From Paraburkholderia acidisoli (GTDB lineage Bacteria > Pseudomonadota > Gammaproteobacteria > Burkholderiales > Burkholderiaceae): 64,000 bases of DNA. Under the pieces are notes generated by a model. That model ran no database searches and was not told the origin of the DNA. It worked only from the letters and a program-made list of their open reading frames with translations. The translations under genes were made by a program, and so were the position numbers. The stretch lies in contig NZ_CP046914.1 of NCBI RefSeq assembly GCF_009789675.1, forward strand, positions 434,001-498,000. The letters run 5' to 3'. Shown here piece after piece: positions 8,183 to 16,200 of this stretch (position 1 is the first letter of the stretch; each line of letters begins with the position of its first letter).

Positions 8183-9097
8183 ATGGACAAACCGAAGGTG
8201 ATCGTCACGATCGCGCCCACGGGCGGCATGGCACACAAGTCGCAGAATCCCGCGCTGCCCACGCAGCCCGACGAGATCGCCCGCGACGTCTACGACTGTT
8301 ACAACGCGGGCGCGAGCGTGGTGGCCGTGCATGCGCGCCGTCCGGACGACGGCGCGACGTGCGACGCCGCGATCTACCGCGACATCAATCGCCGCATTCG
8401 CGACCAATGCGACATCGTCATCAACAACTCGACCGGCGGCGGCGTGCACGGCGACATGATCGGCGAAGCGGCGAACGGCTACTGGGAAATTCTGTGGGAA
8501 GAACGGCTCAAAGGCATGGATGCGGGCGCCGAAATGTGCACGCTAGACGCGACCACCATCATCGCGACCTTCGGCGGCAAGGAGCTGCTGATGCACACCT
8601 CGCCGGAGCGCTGCAAGCAGCTGGCGCTGGAAATGAAGAAGCGCGGCATCAAGCCGGAGTGGGAAGTGTTCAGTCCCACGCACATCGTGCAGGACGTCGC
8701 CACGCTGACCGCCGCCGGTTTCGACGACGAACCGTTCTTCGTCAACATCGTGCTCGGCGTGCATCGCGGCTTCCAGAACGCCATGCCCTATTCGCCGCGC
8801 GTCCTGCAGTCGATGGTCGACATGCTGCCCAAGGGAAGTATTTTTTGCGTGAGCGGCATCGGCCCGGCGCAGTTGCCTTCCGCGATGAATTCGCTGCTGC
8901 TCGGCGGGCACGTGCGCACCGGCCTCGAAGACAATCTCTACTACGCGCAGGGCGAACTCGCGACCAACGTGCAACTCACGGAGCGCCTCGTGAGGCTCGT
9001 GCGCGACATGGGATGCGAACCGGCGACGCCCGCCGAAGCGCGGCAGATCATGGGCTTGCCGAGAGCGGGCGAAGTCCGGCCGGAATTCGCCGTGTGA
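8183..9097 (+). CDS. BKACE-family protein (beta-keto acid cleavage enzyme, PF05853) with altered metal site
   Basis: A 304-aa TIM-barrel protein of the 3-keto-5-aminohexanoate cleavage family. These enzymes condense a beta-keto acid with acetyl-CoA and release acetoacetate plus a new CoA ester. Conserved here are STGGG (83-87), KPEWEVF (158-164) and GGHVRTGLEDN (241-251). The canonical HxH zinc pair is not intact: the segment reads VAVHARRPDDG, so the first histidine is A48 and only H50 remains, and the following acid is R53. The metal site or chemistry may therefore differ. The start at 8183 has an AAGGAG site; it closes the five-gene operon. Confidence 0.85.
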   Translation: MDKPKVIVTIAPTGGMAHKSQNPALPTQPDEIARDVYDCYNAGASVVAVHARRPDDGATCDAAIYRDINRRIRDQCDIVINNSTGGGVHGDMIGEAANGYWEILWEERLKGMDAGAEMCTLDATTIIATFGGKELLMHTSPERCKQLALEMKKRGIKPEWEVFSPTHIVQDVATLTAAGFDDEPFFVNIVLGVHRGFQNAMPYSPRVLQSMVDMLPKGSIFCVSGIGPAQLPSAMNSLLLGGHVRTGLEDNLYYAQGELATNVQLTERLVRLVRDMGCEPATPAEARQIMGLPRAGEVRPEFAV

Positions 9098-9160
9098 GAG
9101 CCCGGGGAACGGTGTGCGCCAGTGCGTGATCGGCACGCATGGCGCCGCCGTTCGCCTCGC

Positions 9161-9727
9161 TCATTGCAATGGCGAATAGCCCGAGACGAACGGCTTCGTG
9201 GTGCCATCCGGCGCGTACACGTGCCGCGCGATACGGCCGATATCGCCGCCATACGCATGAATGCTGATGGAGACGCGATCGCCAAACGCATTCCTCACCG
9301 CGTGGATATCGCCCACCGAAGGCGACACGCAGGTCACCTCGCCGGGTTCGAGCCGATGCGCGGCGCCGCGCGCGGTCAGGCGGCGGTCGCGACCGGGCGC
9401 GTAGTGCTGGCCGATTTCCGCGCCGCGCAACATGCCGATCACCCCCCACACGGTGTGGTCGTGAACAGGCGTGGCCTGGCCCGGTCCCCACACGAAGCTC
9501 ACCACGCTGAAGCGCGCGCGTGGATCGGCATGCAGCAGATACTGCCGGTAGCGATGCGGGTCGGGCTGCGCGAACGGCGCGTCGAGCCAGTCGTCGACGG
9601 AAACCAGCGTACCCATGTGCCGCGCGACGGCCGCCAGCAAAACCGCTTCGTCGTTGCCGGGCCGGTCGAGTTCCGCAGTCACGGCCTGAACGAAGGCGTT
9701 CAGGCGTCCGCCCTCATGAGACGTCAT
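9161..9727 (-). CDS. 3-mercaptopropionate dioxygenase-type thiol dioxygenase (Gln-type cysteine dioxygenase family)
   Basis: A 188-aa cupin. The three iron ligands are H89, H91 (PVHDHTVWG) and H142 (GDIHAVRN). The S155-H157-Y159 triad is present (SISIHAY), as is R168. Q62 in RYRQYLL occupies the place where eukaryotic cysteine dioxygenase has arginine. This set and numbering match what is known for Pseudomonas 3-mercaptopropionate dioxygenase, which makes 3-sulfinopropionate. The ATG at 9727 overlaps the upstream crotonase by 14 bases, so translation is probably coupled. It sits last in a CoA-transferase/crotonase operon. Confidence 0.85.
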   Translation of the reverse strand: MTSHEGGRLNAFVQAVTAELDRPGNDEAVLLAAVARHMGTLVSVDDWLDAPFAQPDPHRYRQYLLHADPRARFSVVSFVWGPGQATPVHDHTVWGVIGMLRGAEIGQHYAPGRDRRLTARGAAHRLEPGEVTCVSPSVGDIHAVRNAFGDRVSISIHAYGGDIGRIARHVYAPDGTTKPFVSGYSPLQ

Positions 9728-10502
9728 GGCGGCTCCCCGCCGCGTGAGCGGCCTCGTGCGTGGCAGAGGCTGGCCGCGGCGGCGCGGTCGTCGCCCGATA
9801 GGCGGCGATGCGTTCGCGCAGGCCCGGTTCCGCGGCGGACCGCACGAGCATGGCGAGATCGGCGTCCGCTCGCTCGTCGCAGAGCGCTTCGTCGAGCAGC
9901 CGTCGCGTGCGCGGTGCGAGCGTCGCGACGCGCGCGACCCGCGCGTCGATCGTTTCGAGCAGGCGCGGCGCAGGCTCGCCGCGCTCCGCGAAGCCGTGCT
10001 CGACCGCCCAGTCCACATCGAATGGCGCGGACGTTTCGAGCATCGCACGCGCCACGTCGCGCCCCACGATGCGCGCGAACCGCGCGGTGCCCAGCACGAT
10101 GCCGAACCGCAAGCCGGGCATCTGGAACGTCGTGCCGGGCGCGGCGATACGCACGCGGCACGCCGCGAACAGGTCCACGCCCGCGCCGAAATTGCGGCCG
10201 TGCGCGACCGCCACCGTCGCGCAGGGCGACGTCGCGATCCGGTTGAGCAGCATCTCGATGCGGACGAAGCGCAGCAGCAGATCGCCGTCCGACTGGGTGG
10301 CGGCTTCGCTCATGTCGAAGCCCGCGCTGAAGCAATGGCCGTGGCCGCGCAAGACGACAACGGGCACGGCCTCGCGCGCGGCCGTGTCGAACGCGTCGAG
10401 CAGCGCTTCGACCAGTTCCGCCGACAACGCATTGCGCTTGCCGGGACGATCGAGCACGAGCGTCCAGTGCGTGGCATACCGTTCGATCATGAGAGGCGTC
10501 AT
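9714..10502 (-). CDS. Crotonase-superfamily protein lacking both usual catalytic glutamates
   Basis: A 262-aa enoyl-CoA hydratase/isomerase-like protein. The CoA-binding segment HCFSAGFDMSE (56-66) is intact. At the two positions that carry the hydratase glutamates it has D110 (FGAGVDLFA) and G130 (FQMPGLRFG). A normal syn-hydration is therefore unlikely, and the protein may catalyse another CoA-ester reaction such as hydrolysis, isomerisation or C-X cleavage. Its ATG overlaps the CoA-transferase stop in an ATGA arrangement, and its own end overlaps the thiol dioxygenase. The operon suggests action on a CoA ester of a sulfur-containing acid, which is inference. Confidence 0.85.
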   Translation of the reverse strand: MTPLMIERYATHWTLVLDRPGKRNALSAELVEALLDAFDTAAREAVPVVVLRGHGHCFSAGFDMSEAATQSDGDLLLRFVRIEMLLNRIATSPCATVAVAHGRNFGAGVDLFAACRVRIAAPGTTFQMPGLRFGIVLGTARFARIVGRDVARAMLETSAPFDVDWAVEHGFAERGEPAPRLLETIDARVARVATLAPRTRRLLDEALCDERADADLAMLVRSAAEPGLRERIAAYRATTAPPRPASATHEAAHAAGSRHDVS

Positions 10503-11653
10503 GCGGGCGTACTCGCGTCGAGGGCCTGAAACACGGCGGCAGTGTGCTCGCCGAGCGCCGGCGGGCGCGCACGGATCACCGCCGCCTCGCCCATGAAGCG
10601 CACGGGCGAGACGAAGGTGCGCGTCGTCACGCCGTTGGGCAACTCGACTGGCTGAACCCACGCCATGTGAGCCACCTGCTCGTCGGCGAGCACCTCGGAA
10701 TACGTGTTGATCGGCGCGCACGGCACGCCCGCGGCGCGAAAGCGCGCGAGCCAGACGCTCGCGTCGTCGGCCTCGAAAATCGACTCCAGGATCTCGCGCA
10801 GTGCGTCTTGATGGCGCGCACGTAGCGTGGGATTCGCGAAGCGCGGGTCGTTGCCGAGCGCGGGCCGTCCCACCGTTTCGCAAACAGCCCGCCACAGCGC
10901 GTCGTTGCCCGCCGCCATGCCGAACCAGGTGTCGCGGGCCCGGAATGCCTGGTACGGCGCATTGCGCGGATGCGCCGAGCCGAGCTTCTGCGGATCGCGA
11001 CCCGTGCCGAAATATTCGGAAGTTTGCAGCGCGGCGATGGCGAGCGTGGCGCCGAGCATCGGCACGTCGATATGCGTGCCCCGGCCGCTTTGCTCCGCCG
11101 CGCGCAACGCCGCCGCGACCGAGAATGCCCCATAGAGACCCGCGGTGAAGTCGGCGAGCGGCACGCCGCATTTGACCGGCGCGCCGCCCGGCTCGCCGGT
11201 CACGCTCATGACACCGCTCATCGCCTGCACGGTGAGGTCGAAGCCGCCCTCCTGCGCGCGCGGCCCCGTTTGCCCGTAGGCCGAGATCGAGCAGTAGACG
11301 ATGCGCGGCGCGAGCGCGGCCACATCCTCGTAGCTGAGGCCGAGCCGCGCCATCACGCCCGGGCGATTGTTTTCGAGCAGCACGTGCGCGCTCGCGATCA
11401 GTTGACGCGCCTTCTCCAGGTCGTCCGCCCGTTTCAGGTCGAGGGTCACCGAGCGCTTGTTGCGGTTGAGCGCCGCGAAATTTTCGCTGTAGCCCTCGCT
11501 GAGCGGCGGCCAGGCGCGCAACGTATCGCCACCGGCAGGATGCTCCACCTTGATGACGTCCGCGCCCATGTCGGCGAGCAACATGCCGCAATACGGGCCC
11601 GCCGCGACGTTGCAGAACTCGACCACGCGAATGCCTTCCAGCGGCAAGTTCAT
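10499..11653 (-). CDS. CaiB/BaiF family III CoA-transferase
   Basis: A 384-aa family III CoA-transferase. The N-terminal Rossmann part shows VVEFCNVAAGPYCGMLLADM, and the catalytic aspartate is D168 in GVPLADFTAG. Members move CoA from a donor such as succinyl-CoA to a carboxylic acid. It is first in a three-gene, translationally coupled operon with a crotonase-like protein and a 3-mercaptopropionate-type dioxygenase. In Variovorax and Advenella, family III enzymes (Act) activate 3-sulfinopropionate made by such a dioxygenase; a similar role here is an inference. Confidence 0.88.
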   Translation of the reverse strand: MNLPLEGIRVVEFCNVAAGPYCGMLLADMGADVIKVEHPAGGDTLRAWPPLSEGYSENFAALNRNKRSVTLDLKRADDLEKARQLIASAHVLLENNRPGVMARLGLSYEDVAALAPRIVYCSISAYGQTGPRAQEGGFDLTVQAMSGVMSVTGEPGGAPVKCGVPLADFTAGLYGAFSVAAALRAAEQSGRGTHIDVPMLGATLAIAALQTSEYFGTGRDPQKLGSAHPRNAPYQAFRARDTWFGMAAGNDALWRAVCETVGRPALGNDPRFANPTLRARHQDALREILESIFEADDASVWLARFRAAGVPCAPINTYSEVLADEQVAHMAWVQPVELPNGVTTRTFVSPVRFMGEAAVIRARPPALGEHTAAVFQALDASTPA

Positions 11654-11742
11654 GGGTTACCCCACTCGACGTTCATAGGAATCCTTATGATAGGGAAAAG
11701 ACGATGCCTGCCCGAAAGACGATGCTGCGAGATTTACCGCGC

Positions 11743-12987
11743 TTAGAAACGGTGCCGCAAGCCCACGGTCACGGCGATCTGCGTCGAGTTGGAGGACGGC
11801 GCGTCGAGCGTGATCTGCGCGACGTTATGCGACCCGCTGGCGATTTCATAGGCCGCGGCGAAATACACGTCGGTGCGTTTCGAAAAGAGGTAGTCGTTGC
11901 CCACCCCGAACTGCCACCAATGCAGCGGCGTCGTCCCCGCGCCGGTGCGCAGTTCGGCGTTCGAGTATTTCGCCATCACGCCCAGCGTGTCCGCCACCGA
12001 GAGGTCGTAGCTGGAGCTGAGTTCGAACGAGTTGATGTCGAAGCGTCCCGCCGACGTGTTGAAGCCTGGCGTCTTCGCGCCCGCGATCGTCATGCCGCCG
12101 ATCCACGTGCGTGACGCCACCGCGCCGAACGCCAGCGCGCCCGGTTTGTACAGGAAGCCACCCGCGAGCACCTGCTGCTTGCCGATGGCCACCGTCGCAC
12201 TGGACGACGCGCCCGAGGCGTTGCTGTCCAGTTGCTTGAACCACAGCGGAAACGCGCCGGGGTAATCGCCATAGGTCGCGCCCGACGTATTGGAAGCCGC
12301 ATTCGGCGCGCTCAGGTTCGCATACCCGATGGCCGCGCGCAGGCCGCCGTGCTGGTACTTCAGCGCGGCGCCGAACTCGCGGTTGTTGGCGAAACCCTGC
12401 CCGGCCTCCGAGGCGGCCTGATTGCTGAACGCGTATTGCACGCTATAGGTCAAACCGTAGTAGTCCGGACTTTCGTAAGTCACGGCGTTATTGAAACGCA
12501 CCGAGCCGCCGAGCATGTTCAGGTCGAACGGATCGGTCATCAGCGAAGTGCCCCAGCGAATGCCCGCCGAGAGATAGCCCACGTAGAGTTCGTACGGGCT
12601 GTACTGGCGGCCCAGCGTGAGGCGCCCGAGCGACTTGCCGGACACCCCCACGTACGCCTGCCGCCCGAACAGACGGCTGCCCTGCTGCAAGGCGCCGGTT
12701 GGCCCGGAAAAGCCGTTCTCGAGCACGAACAGCGCCTGATAGCCGCCGCCCAGATCCTCCTCCCCGCGCAAGCCGAAGCGGCTTCCCGAGAGCTTGCCCG
12801 AGGTCATTTCCCAGTTTGAGGCGCCGTGCTGGTTGTTCACGTACATCAAGCCGGTATCGACGATGCCATACAGCGTGACGGAGCTTTGCGCGAAGGCGCA
12901 GTTCATGCCGAATACCGCGGTTCCGGCGAGTGCGGCGGACACGGCTGTCCGGAGCGGAGCCGGTCCGCTCTTCAAAAGATTTTTCAT
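11743..12987 (-). CDS. Gram-negative outer-membrane porin (Burkholderia type)
   Basis: A 414-aa porin of the Porin_4/OmpC-like group. A signal peptide of ~33 residues ends in CAFA before QSSVTLYGIVD, the start of the first beta strand. The body is rich in Gly, Ser and aromatic residues, with the family block SRFGLRGEEDLGGG and the terminal VGLRHRF with a final Phe for BAM recognition. It would form a trimeric channel. It lies 100 bases upstream of, and in line with, the MFS carrier whose stop is at 13087, so the two may handle the same solute across the two membranes. Confidence 0.92.
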   Translation of the reverse strand: MKNLLKSGPAPLRTAVSAALAGTAVFGMNCAFAQSSVTLYGIVDTGLMYVNNQHGASNWEMTSGKLSGSRFGLRGEEDLGGGYQALFVLENGFSGPTGALQQGSRLFGRQAYVGVSGKSLGRLTLGRQYSPYELYVGYLSAGIRWGTSLMTDPFDLNMLGGSVRFNNAVTYESPDYYGLTYSVQYAFSNQAASEAGQGFANNREFGAALKYQHGGLRAAIGYANLSAPNAASNTSGATYGDYPGAFPLWFKQLDSNASGASSSATVAIGKQQVLAGGFLYKPGALAFGAVASRTWIGGMTIAGAKTPGFNTSAGRFDINSFELSSSYDLSVADTLGVMAKYSNAELRTGAGTTPLHWWQFGVGNDYLFSKRTDVYFAAAYEIASGSHNVAQITLDAPSSNSTQIAVTVGLRHRF

Positions 12988-13086
12988 GATGGCGATGAGT
13001 AAAGACGGGTAATCGTGAGTCCGGCGAACGCGTGATCCGGACCTCGGAATGCGGGGTTATCGGCGAAAGCAGCGCGCCGCTCGTGC

Positions 13087-14424
13087 CTAGCGCAGCCGCG
13101 AGTCCTTGCCGAAGATGCCGGCGGGAATCAGGAAGATCACGAAACAGGCGGCCACGAGCAGCAAGGCCGCCACCAGCATCAAGGCAAGCGCGAAGCTGCC
13201 GGTGGACTGTTTGACATGACCGATGACGATGGGCGCGAGAAAGCCGCCCACCTGGCCCATCGCACTGACGAGCGCCAGACCGCCCGCCGCCGCCGAGCCC
13301 GAGAGAAACGCGGTCGGGATCGTGAAGAACAGCGCGGCAATACAGAGGTAACCGATATTGATGGCCGCGAGCGTGATGAGCGCGCCATAGAGATCGTGAT
13401 GGATCTGCGAGAGATAAACCACGGCGCAGGCCGTCACCAGCGCGCTGATGGCCCAATGCCAGCGGCGCTCCATGCGCTTGTCGGAACTGCGGCAGACGAT
13501 CAGCATGCCGATGGCGCCTGCAATCGACGGAATGGCCAGCAACAGCCCGATATTGAGGATCGTGCCGCCGCCCAGTTGCTTCAGCATGAGCGGCCCCCAA
13601 TAGTTGAGCACGCTGCCGACCCATGCCACCGGAAAATAGGCGAGCGCGACGATATACAGCTTCGGCGACTTCAACGCGGCGCCGAAATGGTGCGTTTTGT
13701 CCGAATAGCCTTTCGCCTTCTGTTCGGCGTCGAGCAGTCCGGTCACGAGCGCTTTTTCGTCCGCGCTGAGCCAGCGCGCCTGGGCCGGCGAGTCGGTCAG
13801 GAAGAAGAACATCGCCACGCCCACCACTACGGGCAGAATGCCTTCGATGAGAAACAGCCACTGCCAGTCGCGCAGCCCCGCGACGTCATTGAACGTATGC
13901 ATGATCCAGCCCGACAAGGGGCTGCCGAACATGCCCGCCGCGGGCACCGCGAGCGAAAACAGCGCAATGGCGCGCGCACGTTTGTTGGCCGGATACCAGT
14001 AGGTCAGGATCAGCATCGCGCCCGGGAAGAAGCCGGCTTCGGCCGCGCCCAGCGCGAGTCGCGCGATAAAGAACTGGGTAGGCGTGTGCGCGAACATCGT
14101 CGAGGAGGAAATGAGTCCCCACAGGATCATGATGCGCGAAATGGTCTTGCGGGCGCCCACGCGCGTGAGCAGCAGATTGCTGGGCACTTCGAACAGCGTG
14201 TAGCTCACGAAGAACAGGCCCACGCCCAGACCATAGGCGGCATCGGTGAGACCAATATCGCCGCGCATGTGAATATAGGCGAAACCCACATTGATGCGAT
14301 CGATGAACGCCAGCATGAAACAGATCGCCAGCGGCAAGAGAATTCTCAGGTGCACTTTGGCGTAGGTCGACTTCTCGACCGACACGCCAACCGGGTCGTA
14401 TACGTCGCTCGCAGTAGGTTGCAT
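13087..14424 (-). CDS. MFS transporter, anion:cation symporter (organic acid) type
   Basis: A 445-aa inner-membrane carrier with about 12 predicted helices. It shows the ACS-family start (FMLAFIDRINVGFAYIHM), VPSNLLLTRVGARK in the helix 2-3 loop, and the central loop with PAQARWLSADEKALV. Relatives move tartrate, phthalate, glucarate and similar acids with protons. The frame is open to 14466, but the ATG at 14424 has GAGGAG seven bases upstream and gives the usual length. It lies after a porin gene and divergently from a LysR gene, which probably regulates it. Confidence 0.9.
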   Translation of the reverse strand: MQPTASDVYDPVGVSVEKSTYAKVHLRILLPLAICFMLAFIDRINVGFAYIHMRGDIGLTDAAYGLGVGLFFVSYTLFEVPSNLLLTRVGARKTISRIMILWGLISSSTMFAHTPTQFFIARLALGAAEAGFFPGAMLILTYWYPANKRARAIALFSLAVPAAGMFGSPLSGWIMHTFNDVAGLRDWQWLFLIEGILPVVVGVAMFFFLTDSPAQARWLSADEKALVTGLLDAEQKAKGYSDKTHHFGAALKSPKLYIVALAYFPVAWVGSVLNYWGPLMLKQLGGGTILNIGLLLAIPSIAGAIGMLIVCRSSDKRMERRWHWAISALVTACAVVYLSQIHHDLYGALITLAAINIGYLCIAALFFTIPTAFLSGSAAAGGLALVSAMGQVGGFLAPIVIGHVKQSTGSFALALMLVAALLLVAACFVIFLIPAGIFGKDSRLR

Positions 14425-14748
14425 TCCTTCACTCCTCGACTCTGCAATGATTGACGGCATCGTCACGCGCGGGGTTTCCCTTGCAACGTGGCGATGCGAA
14501 AGGGACCAACGAGGGGACCGACGAGCAGCGTTCAGAGATCGGGAAGCGGAATGGGCACGCCTGCGCGGCAGCGTGCGCCACGGCGCAAAGCGGCCATGGC
14601 TTTTAATGGGGGCGAGAGGCGAAAAGCGGTAGTGGACGTCATCGTGTTTGTCTCCGTGTCCGGCGCGTTGTGAGAGATTTATCGCCCTGTGGGCTAGCCG
14701 GTGGAGTCACTGTAGTGCGGCCAACCCTTATATACAATCAAGGAATAT
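14425..14748. promoter_or_regulatory. Divergent promoter region between MFS and LysR genes
   Basis: These 324 bases carry no credible gene. The right end is AT-rich (ttatatacaatcaagg near 14728-14743) and resembles a promoter for the LysR gene. LysR regulators commonly bind such divergent regions. No strong terminator or repeat was seen. Confidence 0.5.
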
Positions 14749-15702
14749 TTGGACATTCTTTCGCATCAGGTTAACAATGCCTCGCCGTACCCTGCCATGC
14801 GATTGACCAACCTTCGGCTGCTGCGTGTGTTCGATGCCGTCGCGCGCCTGAGCAGCTTCGTGGAAGCTTCGAAGGCGTTGCACATGACGCCGGCAGCCGT
14901 CAGCCTCGCCATCCGCGACCTGGAATCCTCACTCGACTTTCGCGTGTTCGAACGCACGACGCGCCATGTCCGCTTGACGGAAGCGGGCCGCAAGTTCTTC
15001 GTATGCGTGGAACGCGTCTTGACGGAAATTCGCGCCACCGAGAGTTGCGCGGCGTCGCTGCGGGCGGGCAATAACTTCGATACGGTGCGCGTGGCGACCA
15101 CGCCGGCCGTCATCTCGTCGCTGCTCGGCGTGGTGCTCGAACGCGCGCCCGTGCTGTGGCCCAACGTGCGGATCACCTGCGTGGAAGTGCCGTCGCATCA
15201 GCTGGTCGAAGCCATCGACCTGCGGGCGGCCGACATCACCATCGGCGTGCGCCTGCCCAACGACGATTTCCACGAGAGCCAACCGCTCTTCGTGTCGCGC
15301 TGGGTCGCGCTGGTGCCTCGCACGCATGCGCTCGCGGGCCATCGCTCGCTGACATGGCGGCAGATCCAGAACGTCTCGCTCATCATCATCAACGAGTCGT
15401 CGCGGCTGCGCATTCAGTCCGCGCTGCCCGCGGATCTGGTGCTCGAAAACGTGCATTCGGTGAGTACCGCGATGTTCGCGGTCGCGAGCGCGGCCAACGG
15501 CGGCGGCATTGTCGTCGTGCCCGGTTATGTCAGTCCGTTGGCACTGCTACACAACCTCGACGTGGTGCCGATCACCGAACCCGACATTCCGCATCTGCTC
15601 GAAATTGGCGTGTCCCGGCAGCCGAAACCCGACCCGCACATTCTGCAGATCCGCGATTTTCTCGTCGAGCAGGTGCAGGAAACCTATAAGGATCTGGCGT
15701 GA
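14749..15702 (+). CDS. LysR-family transcriptional regulator
   Basis: A LysR regulator, 317 aa if read from the TTG at 14749, or 301 aa from the ATG at 14797 (MRLTNLRLLRVFDAV). The TTG has AAGGA close upstream, while the ATG lacks an obvious ribosome site, so the start is unsettled. The winged helix-turn-helix covers about the first 60 residues of the shorter form (SSFVEASKALHMTPAAVSLAI). The rest is the periplasmic-binding-like effector domain. It is divergent from the MFS carrier and porin, which are the likely targets. The effector is unknown. Confidence 0.88.
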   Translation: MDILSHQVNNASPYPAMRLTNLRLLRVFDAVARLSSFVEASKALHMTPAAVSLAIRDLESSLDFRVFERTTRHVRLTEAGRKFFVCVERVLTEIRATESCAASLRAGNNFDTVRVATTPAVISSLLGVVLERAPVLWPNVRITCVEVPSHQLVEAIDLRAADITIGVRLPNDDFHESQPLFVSRWVALVPRTHALAGHRSLTWRQIQNVSLIIINESSRLRIQSALPADLVLENVHSVSTAMFAVASAANGGGIVVVPGYVSPLALLHNLDVVPITEPDIPHLLEIGVSRQPKPDPHILQIRDFLVEQVQETYKDLA

Positions 15703-15708
15703 GGTTCA

Positions 15709-15726
15709 AAGCGCTTTAACGCGCTT
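15709..15726. other. Small hairpin (aagcgc/gcgctt) after the LysR gene
   Basis: A 6-bp inverted repeat with a tttaac loop, just after the LysR stop. It has no T tract. With the larger hairpin at 15746 it probably helps end transcription between convergent genes. Confidence 0.35.
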
Positions 15727-15745
15727 GCACGGGCGCCGCATACGC

Positions 15746-15780
15746 GTTTCCCCGGCCGCCGTGAAGCGCGCCGGGGAAAC
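15746..15780. terminator. Hairpin between convergent LysR and carboxymuconolactone-decarboxylase-like genes
   Basis: GTTTCCCCGGC and its exact complement GCCGGGGAAAC form an 11-bp stem around a 13-base loop. There is no long U tract, so intrinsic termination is only likely, not certain. It lies in the 91-base space between two convergent genes. Confidence 0.5.
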
Positions 15781-15793
15781 GTGGGCAAGGCAA

Positions 15794-16141
15794 TCAGGCT
15801 TGCTGGAAGGTCTTGAGCGCGTCCATCGCCTTGAGCGAGTAGACATACGCCGCGCCCGCGTTCAGGGCGATGGCCGTCGACATCGCTTCCGCGAGTTCGG
15901 CCTCGGTCACGCCCGCCGCCTTGGCGGCCTGAGCATGCGAGGCGATGCAGCCTTCGCAACGCGTGGTGACCGCCACGGCGAGCGCGATCAACTCTCGCGT
16001 TTTCGCGTCGAGCGTACCGGTGCCGCCCTGCGCCTCGTTCAACCCGCGAAAGCCGCTCATCAGCTTCGGGTGGTGTTCGAGCAGCGTGGCCGAAGCCGTC
16101 CGGTTCTTCTTCAGCACTTCGACCCAGTTATTCAGAAACAT
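15794..16141 (-). CDS. Carboxymuconolactone decarboxylase/AhpD-like protein
   Basis: A 115-aa all-helical protein of the CMD/AhpD family. The redox motif RCEGCIASHA gives C62, C65 and H69, the CxxC-x3-H pattern of AhpD-like peroxidase or thiol-redox proteins rather than of true gamma-carboxymuconolactone decarboxylase. It could reduce peroxides or disulfides. It starts 59 bases after the sulfurtransferase stop on the same strand and may belong to that operon. A peroxide or disulfide role beside a sulfurtransferase is plausible but inferred. Confidence 0.85.
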   Translation of the reverse strand: MFLNNWVEVLKKNRTASATLLEHHPKLMSGFRGLNEAQGGTGTLDAKTRELIALAVAVTTRCEGCIASHAQAAKAAGVTEAELAEAMSTAIALNAGAAYVYSLKAMDALKTFQQA

Positions 16142-16200
16142 CGTCTATCTCCTCGTTGATCAAGCATGAGGCGCAAGCGCGCCGGAATTCATCGAGCGAA

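Noticed and set aside
9098..9160. Possible terminator between convergent BKACE and thiol dioxygenase genes
   Set aside because: No stem with a T tract is visible in these 63 bases.
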